From assembly GCA_002310195.1 (NCBI GenBank), contig DBYS01000008.1:63651-127650 (forward strand): 64,000 nt of DNA, written 5' to 3'. The position numbers and the translations under genes are program-made. A model generated the notes under the pieces. It was given only the letters and a program-made list of their open reading frames with translations. It did no database searches and was not told the DNA's origin. This DNA is from Bacteroidales bacterium UBA1180 (GTDB lineage Bacteria > Bacteroidota > Bacteroidia > Bacteroidales > Paludibacteraceae). Below are positions 34,275 through 42,677 of this stretch, one piece after another. Position 1 is the stretch's first letter, and each line of letters opens with the position of its first letter.

Positions 34275-36284
34275 TTATCTTGCTGCGCCGGTCAATGTAA
34301 AGAGCCCTCGGTCGGTTAGGATATAGAACACTCCGTCACGCATCACAACGCGCGCACGGGGTGCTGATTCTGTATAGTCGAGGGCATCCTCGATGTGCGG
34401 ATCAGGCTGCTCGGGATATACCTCCTGGCTGACGATGTACAGAGTTACAACGTCCCGGTCGTAACTTACGATAGCAGTCAGTTGTGAAGACCGGTTCTCG
34501 ACGAATGCGGGCAAGTTGAATTTGTTAGCCATGGCATACTCGCGCCCCTTGTAGGTCAGTGTAGTCTTACCCGTAATTACTGCTGTATCCAGTACCATGT
34601 ACCGGCATACATCGGCAGAGTCAATCACTGCGCCTGCCTCTTCCGGCAGTACTTCGGTGCCATGACTTATCTTGAACTGCTCCGTCGGACTGATCTCCGG
34701 CACGCCGAAGTAATTGATATAACGCCCTGTAACGCCGCTGAGTTGGTCGCCGGCCTTGACATCGGCGCCGTATCGCTTGCCCGTCTCACCGTTGCCGCGG
34801 TCGAAGAGCAGCATAGAGCCTGTGTTGTCGCGAACGTAGATGTAGTTGTCATATTTCTTGGTTACCACCACATCAGTCAGGTACACAACGCTATGATCTT
34901 CCTGCCTTACTGCTTCGCTTACGGTCATCGGATTGATGCGGTTGAGCAGTACAGCCACGCGCGACTCTGTATCGCCCGAGCGCAACACAAGCGTATCGGT
35001 ATAATGCCCTGCAGCGGATATGTCGTATCTGACGGTCAGATTGTCGCCGTCACGGTCAATACTGGCTGCTGACAGACTGAACACCTCGCCCTTGACGAGT
35101 GATGCCGATATGTCTTCTATCAGTTTGTTGGCATTGACCTGTATGGTACGGCTGCCTGTTGTGGCGATGGTTGTGCCGAAGTTCACCATCGGTGCCACGA
35201 TGGCTGCTATATCGCCCATAGCCGGTACGCGGCGGTAGAGGCAGACGGGTGTCTGCGAGCGGTCCTTGTAGCAGGCAAACAGAGTGGGGCTGTTCGAGGC
35301 GTTGTACTGGATGATCTTAGCCAGGCTGTTACCCATGTTCGTAATCACAGCTTCGCCTCCGTTCACGATCTGTATATCCCACAGTCCGTAGTTGCCGTAT
35401 GTACCTTCGTCCACGACATCGTTCCACAGCGCCAGACGGTTCTTCGTCTTGCCGCCCGATGCCACGAGATATGCCTCTTCGTATCGCAACTCGTCCTGAA
35501 AGATGTATGCAGTCTGTCCGTTCAGTTCGGCTACACGCAGAGTATAGATGGCGCGTTCGTCGGGCTCAACCTGTGAGCGGTCAGCAGAGTAACGGCCATG
35601 GATAGCATGGATGTTGTTCACGCTCTCCCATTCGTCGTAATAGCCCATCACATAATCTACGCCGTCCTTATATACGCCTATGATCACCTGGTCGGAGTCC
35701 TGCAACTGGTTGATATCTGTCACAAGCTGATAGGTATCCATTGTGAATACCGAACTGCCGCCGCTTGCTGAACGGATACTGATAGTGTTGATATAGATGC
35801 CGTTCTCCGTACAGTCCACCCAGAACTTGATCCTTCCGCTTTGCGGCATCGCGAACTGTATGACCGAGTCGCGGTTCAGTGTGCCAGCACCGCTTGTGGC
35901 AGGTTTGGCCACGCTGATGCTCTGCGGAGCGTTGTCGCCTACTTGCACGTATATCGTACCGCGACCCTTGCTGCTGTTCTGGCAGAAGTTCACCGTTACG
36001 CGTCGCACCTCGTTGAACGGGAGCACCGATGTGGCACCTGCACCGCTTGTGCTTGTTTTGACGCCCACGCCGGCACTGTTCAGTGACCCGTCGGCATAGA
36101 TGCGACCGGCGTTGTACTCGGATGCTTCCTTGTCACACACCCAACCGTCGGTCGTGCCGTCACATACGGTGGCATCCACCTTACTCGCCCATTTGACGGA
36201 CGTAAACGTGTAGGTCGTCACACCGGCCGACAACCGAACTGCCGCAACCAGTGCGGCCAAAATAATAAAATATATTTTTTTCAT
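34275..36284 (-). CDS. Exported multi-domain protein with Ig-like and OB-fold domains
   Basis: Secreted protein of 669 residues with a signal peptide about 1-20. The first ~170 residues form a jelly-roll-like module (TYTFTSVKWASKVDATV ... INTISIRS). A central region has a beta-rich segment (YQLVTDINQLQDSDQVIIGV), followed by an Ig/BACON-like domain with VNFGTTIATTGSRTIQVN and by an OB-fold module (VYLTDVVVTKKYDNYIYVRD ... GVTGRYINYFGVPEI) of the YhcR/DUF6359 type. The tail contains VVMRDGVFYIL, like the short tails of other exported proteins here. It starts 14 nt after the GH53 gene, suggesting a galactan-related partner role. No catalytic residues were identified. Confidence 0.75.
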   Translation of the reverse strand: MKKIYFIILAALVAAVRLSAGVTTYTFTSVKWASKVDATVCDGTTDGWVCDKEASEYNAGRIYADGSLNSAGVGVKTSTSGAGATSVLPFNEVRRVTVNFCQNSSKGRGTIYVQVGDNAPQSISVAKPATSGAGTLNRDSVIQFAMPQSGRIKFWVDCTENGIYINTISIRSASGGSSVFTMDTYQLVTDINQLQDSDQVIIGVYKDGVDYVMGYYDEWESVNNIHAIHGRYSADRSQVEPDERAIYTLRVAELNGQTAYIFQDELRYEEAYLVASGGKTKNRLALWNDVVDEGTYGNYGLWDIQIVNGGEAVITNMGNSLAKIIQYNASNSPTLFACYKDRSQTPVCLYRRVPAMGDIAAIVAPMVNFGTTIATTGSRTIQVNANKLIEDISASLVKGEVFSLSAASIDRDGDNLTVRYDISAAGHYTDTLVLRSGDTESRVAVLLNRINPMTVSEAVRQEDHSVVYLTDVVVTKKYDNYIYVRDNTGSMLLFDRGNGETGKRYGADVKAGDQLSGVTGRYINYFGVPEISPTEQFKISHGTEVLPEEAGAVIDSADVCRYMVLDTAVITGKTTLTYKGREYAMANKFNLPAFVENRSSQLTAIVSYDRDVVTLYIVSQEVYPEQPDPHIEDALDYTESAPRARVVMRDGVFYILTDRGLFTLTGAAR

Positions 36285-36298
36285 TATGGGAGTATTGA

Positions 36299-37396
36299 TT
36301 ATTGTTTGTCGCTTGATAGTAGCAGTCGCATCACTTCAGTCGGTGCGCCGTCGTCGCTGAAGGCACCCATGTCGTAACTGCCCCAGCCGAGCGGGATGTA
36401 CTCTGCCGGACGCCAACCGCCGTAGCACTCGGGTTCCCAGTAGAAGATACCCGCACAGGAATCGATAGCCGTGGCACGCCGAACGAAGTCCGCCATCACG
36501 GTGTCAGACAGAGCGTTACCGTTGAACATACCGATCTCCGCTACCATCACGGGACATTGCCATTCGCCGATGAGATGACGGATGTTCGCTTCTGCCAGTT
36601 CGTTCATCTCCTGCCACGATTTTCCGCCGTTCCACGCACTCATCATCGGGTAATGCGAGAGGCCGATCATATCCCACATACCGCCATGTTCCTTCATAGC
36701 CTGCCAGAACCAATCGCGGCGCTCGTAGGCATTATCGACATGCACGATCACAGTGATGTCGGGAAACACCTCTTTGGCGGCCTTGTAACCCGTAGCCGTC
36801 AGTCCGGCATAGCGGTCCCAGCAGCCGTTGGAGTTGTCGTCTTTGTCCACCAGCCGGGCAACAGGCCATAGCATGCCGTTCGGGGTCTCGTTGCCAATCT
36901 GTACCCATTCAGGCTCTATACCTGCGTTCTTGAGGGCAGTCAGCACATCGATGGTGTGGTTACGCACCGCCTCGCACAGCGCATCATAATCGTACGACAG
37001 CCATGCTTCGGGTATAGCCTGGTGTGACGGATCGGCAAAGAAGTCCGAGTAGTGGATATCCACCATCAGCCGCAGACCCTCTTTGGAAACGCGTTGTGCC
37101 AATCCGAGCATATCCGGCAGGTTGCTCCAGCCGGTCTTGTGGTTCACCCACACGCGCAGACGCACGGCATTCATGCCGAGACTGCTGAGCAGGGATATAC
37201 AGTCCACTGACTCTTTCTCGCCGGAAGGAGTTTCCGTAGGTTCGTAGAACAGCATGCCGTCGTGCTCCATCTCGCTGAGCCAACTCAGATCGGCACCGCG
37301 TGCCCATTCGGCCTGCTTGGGAGCAGTTTGTTGGGGCTTAGGTGCGCAGCCGGCAAATAGGATAGTGATACCAAGGATAAGGGAAATCTTTTTCAT
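36299..37396 (-). CDS. GH53 endo-beta-1,4-galactanase lipoprotein
   Basis: Glycoside hydrolase family 53 enzyme that cuts beta-1,4-galactan side chains of pectin (arabinogalactan I). A lipobox FAGC places the lipidated cysteine at C17, so the protein is membrane-anchored, possibly on the cell surface. The GH53 opening WARGADLSWLSEMEHDG (31-47), NAVRLRVWVNH, the acid/base glutamate in QIGNETPNG (E170) and the nucleophile in VAEIG (E287) are all intact. The 365 residues fit the family. It sits 39 nt after miaA and 14 nt before a secreted protein; no SusC/SusD pair adjoins it. Confidence 0.93.
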   Translation of the reverse strand: MKKISLILGITILFAGCAPKPQQTAPKQAEWARGADLSWLSEMEHDGMLFYEPTETPSGEKESVDCISLLSSLGMNAVRLRVWVNHKTGWSNLPDMLGLAQRVSKEGLRLMVDIHYSDFFADPSHQAIPEAWLSYDYDALCEAVRNHTIDVLTALKNAGIEPEWVQIGNETPNGMLWPVARLVDKDDNSNGCWDRYAGLTATGYKAAKEVFPDITVIVHVDNAYERRDWFWQAMKEHGGMWDMIGLSHYPMMSAWNGGKSWQEMNELAEANIRHLIGEWQCPVMVAEIGMFNGNALSDTVMADFVRRATAIDSCAGIFYWEPECYGGWRPAEYIPLGWGSYDMGAFSDDGAPTEVMRLLLSSDKQ

Positions 37397-37435
37397 ACGT
37401 ATAGTGTTTGATCGTGATATTGTGTGTAGGGGAAG

Positions 37436-38353
37436 TTATCTGTTGCGCCACCACGTCATCTGCCGTTTGGCATAGTGGCGTGTGTTCGTCTGAATCTGCG
37501 CTACAGCTTCGTCGAGCGTGCATGCGCTGAGCAGGTACGGCAGGAGCTCCTGATAGCCTACTGTGCGCAGACTATTCGGCAGTCGCCGGAATGCCTCTTC
37601 CGGGGATAGCGAACGGTAATTCTCGCCGATGGTCATACGGAACGCGCGATCGGCTTCGTCCACGAGACCTTGCTCTATCATCTTCAGCACACGTGCGTTG
37701 ATGCGTGCATAGAGTTCTTCGCGCGGACGAGTGATGAGTTGGCGTTCAATAGTGAATGGCCGGGCAGACGCTGCTTGATTGTTGCGCTGCCGCAAGGCAG
37801 AGTAGGGACTGCCTATGGTGCGGCAAACTTCGAGACAGTGCATTAGCCGTTGCGGGTTACGCTGATCCACCTCAAGCCAATAGTCCGGATCTGCGATCTG
37901 CACAGCCTGCTGCAAGGCCTCGAGACCTTGGGTGGTGTAGAGCTTTTGTACTTCGCGACGGATGGAAACAGGCACTTCGGGTATGTCGTCCAGTCCCTTG
38001 CACACCGCTTCGATGTACAGCATACTTCCTCCGGAGAGAATCGCTATAGGCCGCTCGCTGCCTGCGGACTGCTCTTCGCGCTCGGCGATGAGTTGACGGA
38101 TGACTGCCAGTGCATCGCGCTCGAACATGCCGGCGTTGTACGACTCCGTGAGCCCGTGTGTGCCGACGAAGTAATGCCGGGCACGTTGCTGCTCTTCAGC
38201 TGTCGGTGCCGCCGTACCGATAGGCAGGTCGCGGTATATCTGCCGCGAGTCGGCATTGAGGATCGGTACTTGCCACTGCTCTGCCAGACGAAGCGCATAC
38301 TCCGTCTTTCCGGCAGCCGTCGGTCCGCAGATGACAAGTAAGGTGTGCATCAA
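37436..38353 (-). CDS. miaA: tRNA dimethylallyltransferase MiaA
   Basis: Transfers a dimethylallyl group to N6 of A37 in tRNAs reading UNN codons, the first step of i6A/ms2i6A formation. The P-loop GPTAAGKTEYA (9-19), the conserved NADSRQIYRDLPIGTA (about 34-49) and the ending TRHYAKRQMTWWR are diagnostic. The 305 residues are normal. Its ATG overlaps the stop of the upstream PRiA4-like gene by 4 nt. Confidence 0.97.
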   Translation of the reverse strand: MMHTLLVICGPTAAGKTEYALRLAEQWQVPILNADSRQIYRDLPIGTAAPTAEEQQRARHYFVGTHGLTESYNAGMFERDALAVIRQLIAEREEQSAGSERPIAILSGGSMLYIEAVCKGLDDIPEVPVSIRREVQKLYTTQGLEALQQAVQIADPDYWLEVDQRNPQRLMHCLEVCRTIGSPYSALRQRNNQAASARPFTIERQLITRPREELYARINARVLKMIEQGLVDEADRAFRMTIGENYRSLSPEEAFRRLPNSLRTVGYQELLPYLLSACTLDEAVAQIQTNTRHYAKRQMTWWRNR

Positions 38354-38901
38354 AACATGGTTCCGTCGTCGAACGACAGGTCTTGGAATCCCTCGGAATC
38401 GATGTCGCCCTCGTCGTAGCCTGAGCCGTAGAAATCTTCGTCAAGATCCAGATCGCCCTTGCCGTCCTTGCCGAGAATAGCATCCATGTTTTCCTCGGTC
38501 TCCAGTTGACGCGGTGCTTTGCCGATGTTCTCTACGCATTCGACACCGGTCATGTGTCCGGCACGAATCTCTTTCAGACTGCCGAAGAAACAACGTTCGA
38601 ACATAGGGTCGAAGATGTAGATGAGCCGTTGCCCCTGGTCGGTCAGCAGATCGCTGAGGCGGGTCTGCTCCATGGTCATGTTGTCATAGTCCAGACCGTC
38701 ACCCATCTCCACGAGGGTCACTTCCTGCTCTTTCTCCCAACGGTCGTTGCAGGTAAAGAACGATGTCATTTGGTCATCAGGGTACTCCACCGACTCAAGG
38801 ATAGCCTTGTGCAAGTCGAGAAACGTGGCATCACTGTCGGCCTCAAACACGCGACGGAAACGATTGACTTCGTCGCACGAAAATGCAATACGATATATCA
38901 T
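38350..38901 (-). CDS. PRiA4 ORF-3-like (IS1096 passenger-type) protein
   Basis: Cytoplasmic protein of 183 residues. IYRIAFSCDEVNRFRRVFEA, TFLDLHKAILESV and FTCNDRWEKEQEVTL match the plasmid pRiA4b ORF-3 family, which is often labelled as an IS1096 passenger protein although most members are not on transposons. The C-terminus is very acidic (GDLDLDEDFYGSGYDEGD). The start at 38901 follows a -7-like box; the longer reading begins in AT-rich promoter DNA. Coupled to miaA by an ATGA overlap. Function is unknown. Confidence 0.83.
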   Translation of the reverse strand: MIYRIAFSCDEVNRFRRVFEADSDATFLDLHKAILESVEYPDDQMTSFFTCNDRWEKEQEVTLVEMGDGLDYDNMTMEQTRLSDLLTDQGQRLIYIFDPMFERCFFGSLKEIRAGHMTGVECVENIGKAPRQLETEENMDAILGKDGKGDLDLDEDFYGSGYDEGDIDSEGFQDLSFDDGTMF

Positions 38902-38933
38902 AGTATTCGATAAATTTTTGCAAAAATTTATGA

Positions 38934-38941
38934 CAAAAATA
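38934..38941 (-). promoter_or_regulatory. Possible -7 box of the miaA operon
   Basis: Minus-strand TATTTTTG fits TAnnTTTG and lies about 33 nt before the start at 38901. No TTTG stands at the usual 20 bp distance, so this promoter is less certain than the others. Confidence 0.4.
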
Positions 38942-39002
38942 CCACAAAAAAAGTGCCAGATAAATAAAAAATGCACAAATTTGTAGAAAAAATATCGGGA
39001 TA

Positions 39003-39034
39003 GTTGCATATATTATTTTTTTTTTGTACATTTG
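39003..39034 (+). promoter_or_regulatory. Promoter of the sphingolipid gene pair
   Basis: TACATTTG at 39027-39034 with GTTG (one mismatch) at 39003-39006, spacer 20 bp. The leader to the ATG at 39105 is about 65 nt. Confidence 0.6.
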
Positions 39035-39104
39035 CACCCAGATTGTAAATTGCGATAATATGCGGCATGCCATAAGGTAGCCGACAACCAATATGAAATA
39101 GCCT

Positions 39105-40283
39105 ATGGATCTATTTGACAAATGTAACTTTGATCTGTTGAACAAAGTCCGTGATTTGGGAATCTACCCCTATTTCCACTGTCTTGAGTCCCGTCAAGCG
39201 CCGGTGGTGACCATGGAAGGCAAGCGTATGATCATGCTCGGTAGCAACAACTACCTCGGTCTGACCGAGGACCCTGTAGTCGTTGAGGCGGGCATCAAAG
39301 CGCTGGAGAAGTACGGCAGCGGTTGCTCCGGCAGCCGGTTTCTGAACGGTACACTCGACCTTCATTTGCAGCTTGAGAAAGAGTTGGCGGCTTTCACCGG
39401 TTACGAAGAAGCGATGACATGCTCGACCGGTTTTCAGACGAACCTCGCTATCATCTCCGCCATCTGCGGCAAGTCGGATTATATACTCAACGACCGTGAG
39501 AACCATGCATCGATCTACGATGCCTGTCACCTGACGTACTCCACCGTGCTTCGCTACAAACATTCGGACATGGAAGATCTGGAGCGCAAGTTGCAGACTG
39601 TGCCCGAGAATGCCGGCAAACTGATCATCACCGACGGTGTGTTCTCCATGCGCGGCGATATATGCAAGTTGCCGGAGATCTGTGCCCTTGCTGAGAAATA
39701 CGGTGCCCGCGTAATGGTTGATGACGCCCACGGGTTCGGCGTGCTCGGCGAAGGCGGTCGCGGTACGGCGGCACACTTCGGACTGACCGACAAGGTGGAT
39801 ATAACCATGCTCACGTTCTCGAAGTCGCTGGCGTCAATCGGCGGTTGTATGCTGACCTCGCACCGCGTGGCAGACTATGTGCGCCATGTGTCAAGGCCGT
39901 TTATCTTCTCTGCCAGCATGACGCCGTGCTCCGCGGCTACGGCACTGGCAGCGCTCCACCGGTTGATAGAGGACAATACCCGTCCGCAGCGGCTGCATGA
40001 TATAGCTGCCTACTTCCGCAAGCAACTGAAGAAGAGCGGCGTGAAGATCATCGAAGCACCGACACCTATTGTGCCGATCTTTACTTACAACACTCTCGAT
40101 ACCCTGTACTTCGGCAAGGCGATGTTCGATGCAGGCGTTTATCTCAATCCGGTCATAGCACCAGCCTGCGTGGAGGGGGAGTGCCTGCTGCGCACCACGC
40201 TGATGGCTACGCACACCGAGCCGATCATCGACGAGGCGACGGCAATTATTGCCAAAGTTTTGAAAGCCGGTGTCAAGATATAA
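39105..40283 (+). CDS. spt: Serine palmitoyltransferase (alpha-oxoamine synthase family)
   Basis: PLP enzyme that condenses serine with a fatty acyl-CoA or acyl-ACP to 3-ketosphinganine, the first step of sphingolipid synthesis. The 392 residues include GSNNYLGL, GSGCSGSRFLNGT, the PLP-stacking histidine in ENHASIYD (H134), VDDAHGFGVLG (aspartate for the pyridine nitrogen) and the Schiff-base lysine in TFSKSLASIGG (K240). The family also holds KBL, BioF and HemA. The N-terminus and the SKSLASIGG motif fit Bacteroides SPT best, and the reductase gene downstream supports it. Bacteroidales commonly make sphingolipids. Confidence 0.87.
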   Translation: MDLFDKCNFDLLNKVRDLGIYPYFHCLESRQAPVVTMEGKRMIMLGSNNYLGLTEDPVVVEAGIKALEKYGSGCSGSRFLNGTLDLHLQLEKELAAFTGYEEAMTCSTGFQTNLAIISAICGKSDYILNDRENHASIYDACHLTYSTVLRYKHSDMEDLERKLQTVPENAGKLIITDGVFSMRGDICKLPEICALAEKYGARVMVDDAHGFGVLGEGGRGTAAHFGLTDKVDITMLTFSKSLASIGGCMLTSHRVADYVRHVSRPFIFSASMTPCSAATALAALHRLIEDNTRPQRLHDIAAYFRKQLKKSGVKIIEAPTPIVPIFTYNTLDTLYFGKAMFDAGVYLNPVIAPACVEGECLLRTTLMATHTEPIIDEATAIIAKVLKAGVKI

Positions 40284-40301
40284 ATATCGAAGTAGCGATA
40301 T
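40284..40301. other. Small inverted repeat between spt and the reductase
   Basis: ATATCG-AAGTAG-CGATAT, 6 bp arms, directly after the spt stop codon; weak. More TATCG/CGATAT units follow up to 40325. Confidence 0.3.
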
Positions 40302-40331
40302 GTAGAGATTCCGATATAACGACATCACGAA

Positions 40332-41117
40332 ATGTTGGATAAGACTTTAGTCATAACCGGTGGAAGCTCGGGTATAGGTTTGGCTACCGCTACGCTTTTT
40401 CAGAGCAAAGGCTGGCGCGTGTTCGAACTGAGCCGTCACGGACATTCGCATGACGGTATTGTACATGTCGATTGCGATGTAACCAAGCCGGAGTCCGTGC
40501 AGGCCGCCGTGGCGGAGGTAATGAAGCAGACCGAGACGATCGATGTGCTTGTGTCCAATGCCGGCTACGGCATATCCGGTGCGATAGAGTTCACCGCTAT
40601 TGAGGATGCCAAACGTCAGATTGATGTTAACTTTTTCGGTGCACTGAATGTGACGCAGGCGGTGCTGCCTGTGATGCGTGAACGTAAGAAGGGGCGAATA
40701 CTCTATACCTCATCGGTGGCAGCTGTGCTGCCTGTGCCGTATCAGGCGTTCTACTCCGCATCGAAGGCTGCCATCAATGCCATGGCGCTCGCTCTGGCCA
40801 ACGAGGTACGCGCGTTCAATATCTATGTGGGATGTCTGATGCCGGGCGATGTGGCCACGGGGTTTACCGCGGCACGCGACAAGTCGGACAAAGGTTCGGA
40901 GGTTTACCGGAATATAACGAAAGCCGTGTCAGCCATGGAGAAGGATGAGCAGAACGGAATGCGCCCCGAGCAGATGGCAAAGATATTCTACCGAATGGCC
41001 ACGCGCCGCAATCCTGCACCGTTCTATATCGGCGGTGACGTGTACAAGGTCTTCTGTTTTCTTAACCGCATTCTTCCCACGCGGTTTGTCAATTGGATTG
41101 AAGGGGTGATGTACTGA
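40332..41117 (+). CDS. Short-chain dehydrogenase, candidate 3-ketosphinganine reductase
   Basis: NAD(P)-dependent classical SDR of 261 residues. The dinucleotide motif TGGSSGIG (9-16), NAG (76-78), the serine of TSSVA (127-128) and the catalytic pair Y141-SAS-K145 are intact. A hydrophobic C-terminal segment (VYKVFCFLNRILPTRFVNWI) may touch the membrane. It lies 48 nt after spt and shares its terminator, so the likely substrate is the SPT product 3-ketosphinganine. This is inference from context; the SDR family is broad and a different ketone substrate cannot be excluded. Confidence 0.8.
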   Translation: MLDKTLVITGGSSGIGLATATLFQSKGWRVFELSRHGHSHDGIVHVDCDVTKPESVQAAVAEVMKQTETIDVLVSNAGYGISGAIEFTAIEDAKRQIDVNFFGALNVTQAVLPVMRERKKGRILYTSSVAAVLPVPYQAFYSASKAAINAMALALANEVRAFNIYVGCLMPGDVATGFTAARDKSDKGSEVYRNITKAVSAMEKDEQNGMRPEQMAKIFYRMATRRNPAPFYIGGDVYKVFCFLNRILPTRFVNWIEGVMY

Positions 41118-41141
41118 AAAAAGGGCTTGCGGCCCTTTTTT
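41117..41141. terminator. Bidirectional intrinsic terminator
   Basis: AAAAAAGGGC (41117-41126), loop TTGCG, GCCCTTTTTT (41132-41141). The A and T tracts on both sides serve the convergent reductase and TPR/PD40 genes. Confidence 0.9.
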
Positions 41142-41145
41142 GTTG

Positions 41146-42516
41146 TCAATGCGTATTTTCCAACACGCGTATCTGCGACAGAGTCTTGCGCATGGTCTGT
41201 TTGCGCTCGTTGATCTCGTTCGACAGGATCGGTATGCGCGCTTTGAGCGAGGCGCGTGTGGCATCATTTGCCTCATAGTACTGGTGACGCAGGCTGTCGA
41301 GCATCTGTTCGGCTTGCAACTGCGTCTGCTCAAGACGTGTGTACTGCTCGTAGAGCACGCGTGCCGAGTCGCTGCGGAAATCGTCCAGACTGGTGTAGAT
41401 ATGCGAGTCGTTGAGTACGAAGTATATCGAGTCAGTTGAGGCATGACTGTGCGTGGTGTGCGCCGGTGTGACAGTGACGGGCAACTCGTTTGAGCCGGCA
41501 GGCGGGATGATGCTGTCCAGACGTGCGAGCGCCACGAGTTCTTTGTCCGGCAGTCCGCGAAGGAACGTGCGGTCACCCAGCAAGACCTGATAAACCTCCA
41601 CCGAGTCTGTGCCTTGGCAGTGACGGTCGGTGGCGAAGTATGCATAACCGCCGTGCTCATCCGCTGCGTACAGGTAATCATCTGCCGGCGAGTTGTACGG
41701 CATGCCGATGTTCTCGGCCGGCAACCACTCGCCCAATGCGGCGTTGTATCGCGTCATGTAGATGTCCAGTCCTCCCAGTCCTCCCTTGCGGTCGGAGCAG
41801 AAGTACAAGGTTGCACCGTCGGTGAGCACGAACGGGTAGTTGTTCGTCTTTCCGCTGTTGATGCTCGCCCTGAGCGTGTCGGGTGCCTCCCATTGCTCCA
41901 GCAGCCGCTGTTGTCCGACGAGCACAGTCCGCTCGCCGTCGCGTATGCTGAAGTACCTCCGGTCGCGGCGTTGGGTGGTGAAGCTGCTGCCCAGCGAGTC
42001 CATACGAAGTATGCCGTTCTCTTCGCTGATGGCGTAAGCGCTCAGCATGTCGGCCTTAGGCAGGCGTTTCATGCTTAGTACTTCGATGCGCGAGACGTGC
42101 TTGAGGTATCGGGCGATGACTTGTGCCTCGGCCATGTGCTGCGTGAGAACCGGATAACGCTCGTTCTGCTCGTCGATGGACGGCAGCACAGCCTCATAGG
42201 CTGCCAGCGCCTCGTCCATGCGCCACTGGCTGAAGTACAATTCGCCGAGGAAGAAGTTCCTGAGCGGGTACTTTGTGCCCGCCTTGAGGAACAGGTCCTC
42301 CGCAGCCGTCAGGTCACCCGTCTCTTGCGCGCAACGTGCTGCACGATAGAGGTACAACGGGTGCGTGGGCTGCTTGCGCAGTAAAGCGTCGTAGATCGTA
42401 CGCGCCTTAGCGTACTCACGCGCATTGAACAGGTCATCGGCTTGACGGGCACTCTGACCGAATGCCGTGAGGCTGGTCATGAGCACAAGTGCGGATATGT
42501 ATAGAAAGCGTCGCAT
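41146..42516 (-). CDS. TPR and PD40-repeat periplasmic protein
   Basis: Exported protein of 456 residues. The start at 42516 (MRRFLYISALVL) is chosen because the -7 promoter box overlaps the longer start; a signal peptide ends near TAFGQ. TPR-like helices fill about 24-120 (AREYAKARTIYDALLRKQP, TGDLTAAEDLFLKAG). PD40/WD40-like repeats fill about 200-330 (LYFCSDRKGGLGGLDIYMTR, YAYFATDRHCQGTDSVEVYQ). The end (about 375-456) is helical and coiled-coil-like. The TPR-PD40 order is that of PorE-like and OmpA-type envelope proteins of Bacteroidota, but the OmpA domain is missing. Role unknown; an envelope scaffold is likely. Confidence 0.82.
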   Translation of the reverse strand: MRRFLYISALVLMTSLTAFGQSARQADDLFNAREYAKARTIYDALLRKQPTHPLYLYRAARCAQETGDLTAAEDLFLKAGTKYPLRNFFLGELYFSQWRMDEALAAYEAVLPSIDEQNERYPVLTQHMAEAQVIARYLKHVSRIEVLSMKRLPKADMLSAYAISEENGILRMDSLGSSFTTQRRDRRYFSIRDGERTVLVGQQRLLEQWEAPDTLRASINSGKTNNYPFVLTDGATLYFCSDRKGGLGGLDIYMTRYNAALGEWLPAENIGMPYNSPADDYLYAADEHGGYAYFATDRHCQGTDSVEVYQVLLGDRTFLRGLPDKELVALARLDSIIPPAGSNELPVTVTPAHTTHSHASTDSIYFVLNDSHIYTSLDDFRSDSARVLYEQYTRLEQTQLQAEQMLDSLRHQYYEANDATRASLKARIPILSNEINERKQTMRKTLSQIRVLENTH

Positions 42517-42540
42517 GTCGAATTGCACAAATTTCGGATG

Positions 42541-42572
42541 CAAAGATACGACTTTTTTTCCGTTTCTGCAAA
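42541..42572 (-). promoter_or_regulatory. Promoter of the TPR/PD40 gene
   Basis: Minus strand TTTG (42572-42569), 20 bp spacer, TATCTTTG (42548-42541). It fixes the start codon at 42516. Confidence 0.8.
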
Positions 42573-42618
42573 TTTTTTGAAAAAATGTAGTGTGTAGAAT
42601 AAAAAAAGTGCATATAAA

Positions 42619-42650
42619 TTTGCAAAAGTGAAAAAAATGTAGTATCTTTG
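42619..42650 (+). promoter_or_regulatory. Promoter of the 42678 membrane-protein pair
   Basis: TTTG at 42619-42622, 20 bp spacer, TATCTTTG at 42643-42650, about 27 nt before the ATG. Divergent from the 42541-42572 promoter. Confidence 0.8.
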
Positions 42651-42677
42651 TCGAAGAATCCGATTCATTAATACACT

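Noticed and set aside
38350..38901. Mobile element (IS1096 passenger name)
   Set aside because: No transposase, no terminal repeats, and translational coupling to miaA; only the family label suggests mobility.
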